The notes below the pieces were generated by a model. That model saw only the letters and a program-made list of their open reading frames with translations, had not been told where the DNA came from and ran no database searches. DNA of 7,070 nt, from assembly GCA_910586755.1 (NCBI GenBank), contig CAJUJM010000004.1:1-7070 (forward strand), in the 5' to 3' direction. Source of the stretch: an uncultured Lachnospiraceae bacterium (GTDB taxonomy: Bacteria; Bacillota; Clostridia; Lachnospirales; Lachnospiraceae). Below, piece after piece: positions 6,543 through 7,070 of this stretch (the first letter of the stretch is position 1; each line of letters opens with the position of its first letter). The translations under genes and the position numbers were made by a program.

Positions 6543-7070
6543 TTAGATGGGATTTAATAGAAAAGCAATGTCGCTGGAATAGCCCAGCTTTTTAACCAGA
6601 CGTTGGATAATTTTACTATGCCGTTCAATGGTGATTTTCATCATATTGGTTTCTGCCTTTAAGGTGTATAGCCCGGCAGCGTCAGTTTCATAACGCGTAG
6701 CGGCGGGAACATAGTTTTCAGCTAAAAGCTTGATAGTAGGCGTAAGAGTATGTTCAATTTCCAGCTGTACTTGAGTAATTTTTTCCTTCAGGATTTCCAT
6801 ATCTGAAGTCAAGCTGCTGGCAGTCTTTTTCAGGTTGGTTACATCCAGCTTAAGAACCGAAACATCCTGCTTGAGTTCGGCCACGTCCTGATTGAGAACG
6901 GAGACGTTCTGTTTGAGTTCAGCTACATCCAGCTTGAGAACCGAAACGTCCTGCTTGAGTTCGGCTACATCCAGCTTGAGAACCGAAACATCTTGCTTAA
7001 GCTCGGCCACATCCTGATTGAGAACGGAGACGTTCTGCTTAAGCTCGGCCACATCCAGCTTGAGAACTGA
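6543..7070 (-). CDS. Coiled-coil protein with 14-residue tandem repeats, function unknown (5' end beyond window)
   Basis: The last 175 codons are visible. The frame stays open to the window edge, and an apparent GTG start at 7050-7052 lies inside the repeats, so the true start is outside. Residues 1-76 of the fragment are copies of V-A-E-L-K-Q-(D/N)-V-S-V-L-(K/N)-(L/Q)-D, two heptads with Val and Leu alternating every 3-4 positions, a textbook coiled coil. A degenerate unit (77-90) and a further helical stretch follow, then a non-repeat C-terminus with L-x-I-E-H-T-L-T-P-T-I-K-L-L-A-E-N-Y, a T-L-K-A-E stretch and a final R-H-S-K-I-I-Q-R-L-V-K-K-L. This tail resembles a class of small clostridial hypothetical proteins of the I-E-N-x-(I/L)-x-P-x-I-x-x-L-x-x-x-Y type. 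There is no signal peptide or membrane segment in view. It converges on the alpha-galactosidase operon across a shared terminator and is probably unrelated to it. Confidence 0.8.
   Translation of the reverse strand, partial: SVLKLDVAELKQNVSVLNQDVAELKQDVSVLKLDVAELKQDVSVLKLDVAELKQNVSVLNQDVAELKQDVSVLKLDVTNLKKTASSLTSDMEILKEKITQVQLEIEHTLTPTIKLLAENYVPAATRYETDAAGLYTLKAETNMMKITIERHSKIIQRLVKKLGYSSDIAFLLNPI
6841..7070 (-). repeat. 42-bp in-frame tandem repeat, five full copies plus a 20-nt partial
   Basis: Units start at 6841, 6883, 6925, 6967 and 7009, with a partial from 7051 to the window edge. Each encodes 14 residues. Two subtypes occur: B (V-A-E-L-K-Q-D-V-S-V-L-K-L-D) at 6841, 6925, 6967 and 7051, and A (V-A-E-L-K-Q-N-V-S-V-L-N-Q-D) at 6883 and 7009. 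The order is consistent with a three-unit (126-bp) higher period. The array continues past the window. Confidence 0.93.

Noticed and set aside
6841..7070. CRISPR array
   Set aside because: The 42-bp units are directly adjacent with no unique spacers, and they are in frame within a coiled-coil protein.

Overview
The window looks like chromosomal DNA of a low-to-mid GC Gram-positive anaerobe, most likely a gut clostridium of the Lachnospiraceae type. This is inferred from strong AGGAGG-type ribosome sites, near-consensus SigA-type promoters, a MalG-type sugar permease next to an MsmR/RafR-like AraC regulator, a YesL membrane protein, intracellular GH36 alpha-galactosidases, and a downstream coiled-coil protein of a type common in Clostridia. 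The species cannot be named from the sequence alone.

Layout. Positions 1-147 (+) are the last 48 codons of an ABC sugar-transporter permease. It converges with an AraC-family regulator (169-1080, -), which lies 44 bp downstream of a YesL/DUF624 membrane protein (1125-1796, -) in what looks like a yesL-araC operon. The 115-bp gap 1797-1911 holds two near-consensus promoters facing away from each other and interlocked, so that each -35 box lies in the other promoter's spacer. On the + strand two paralogous GH36 alpha-galactosidases follow in tandem (1912-4149 and 4215-6407). A strong hairpin terminator (about 6451-6515) works in both directions and separates them from a convergent coiled-coil gene (6543 to beyond 7070, -). 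That gene's upstream part is a 42-bp in-frame tandem repeat.

How the parts fit. The locus reads as a cassette for alpha-galactosides (melibiose, raffinose, stachyose and similar). The ABC transporter imports the oligosaccharide, two cytoplasmic alpha-galactosidases remove terminal galactose, and the AraC protein is probably the sugar-responsive switch acting on the shared promoter region. YesL is a recurrent but functionally unassigned partner of such loci. The coiled-coil gene beyond the terminator is probably unrelated to sugar use.

No wholly new system is evident. The most distinctive points are the interlocked divergent promoters with a T8 tract in one spacer, the diverged pair of catalytically intact GH36 paralogues, and the two-subtype 42-bp repeat in the coiled-coil gene.
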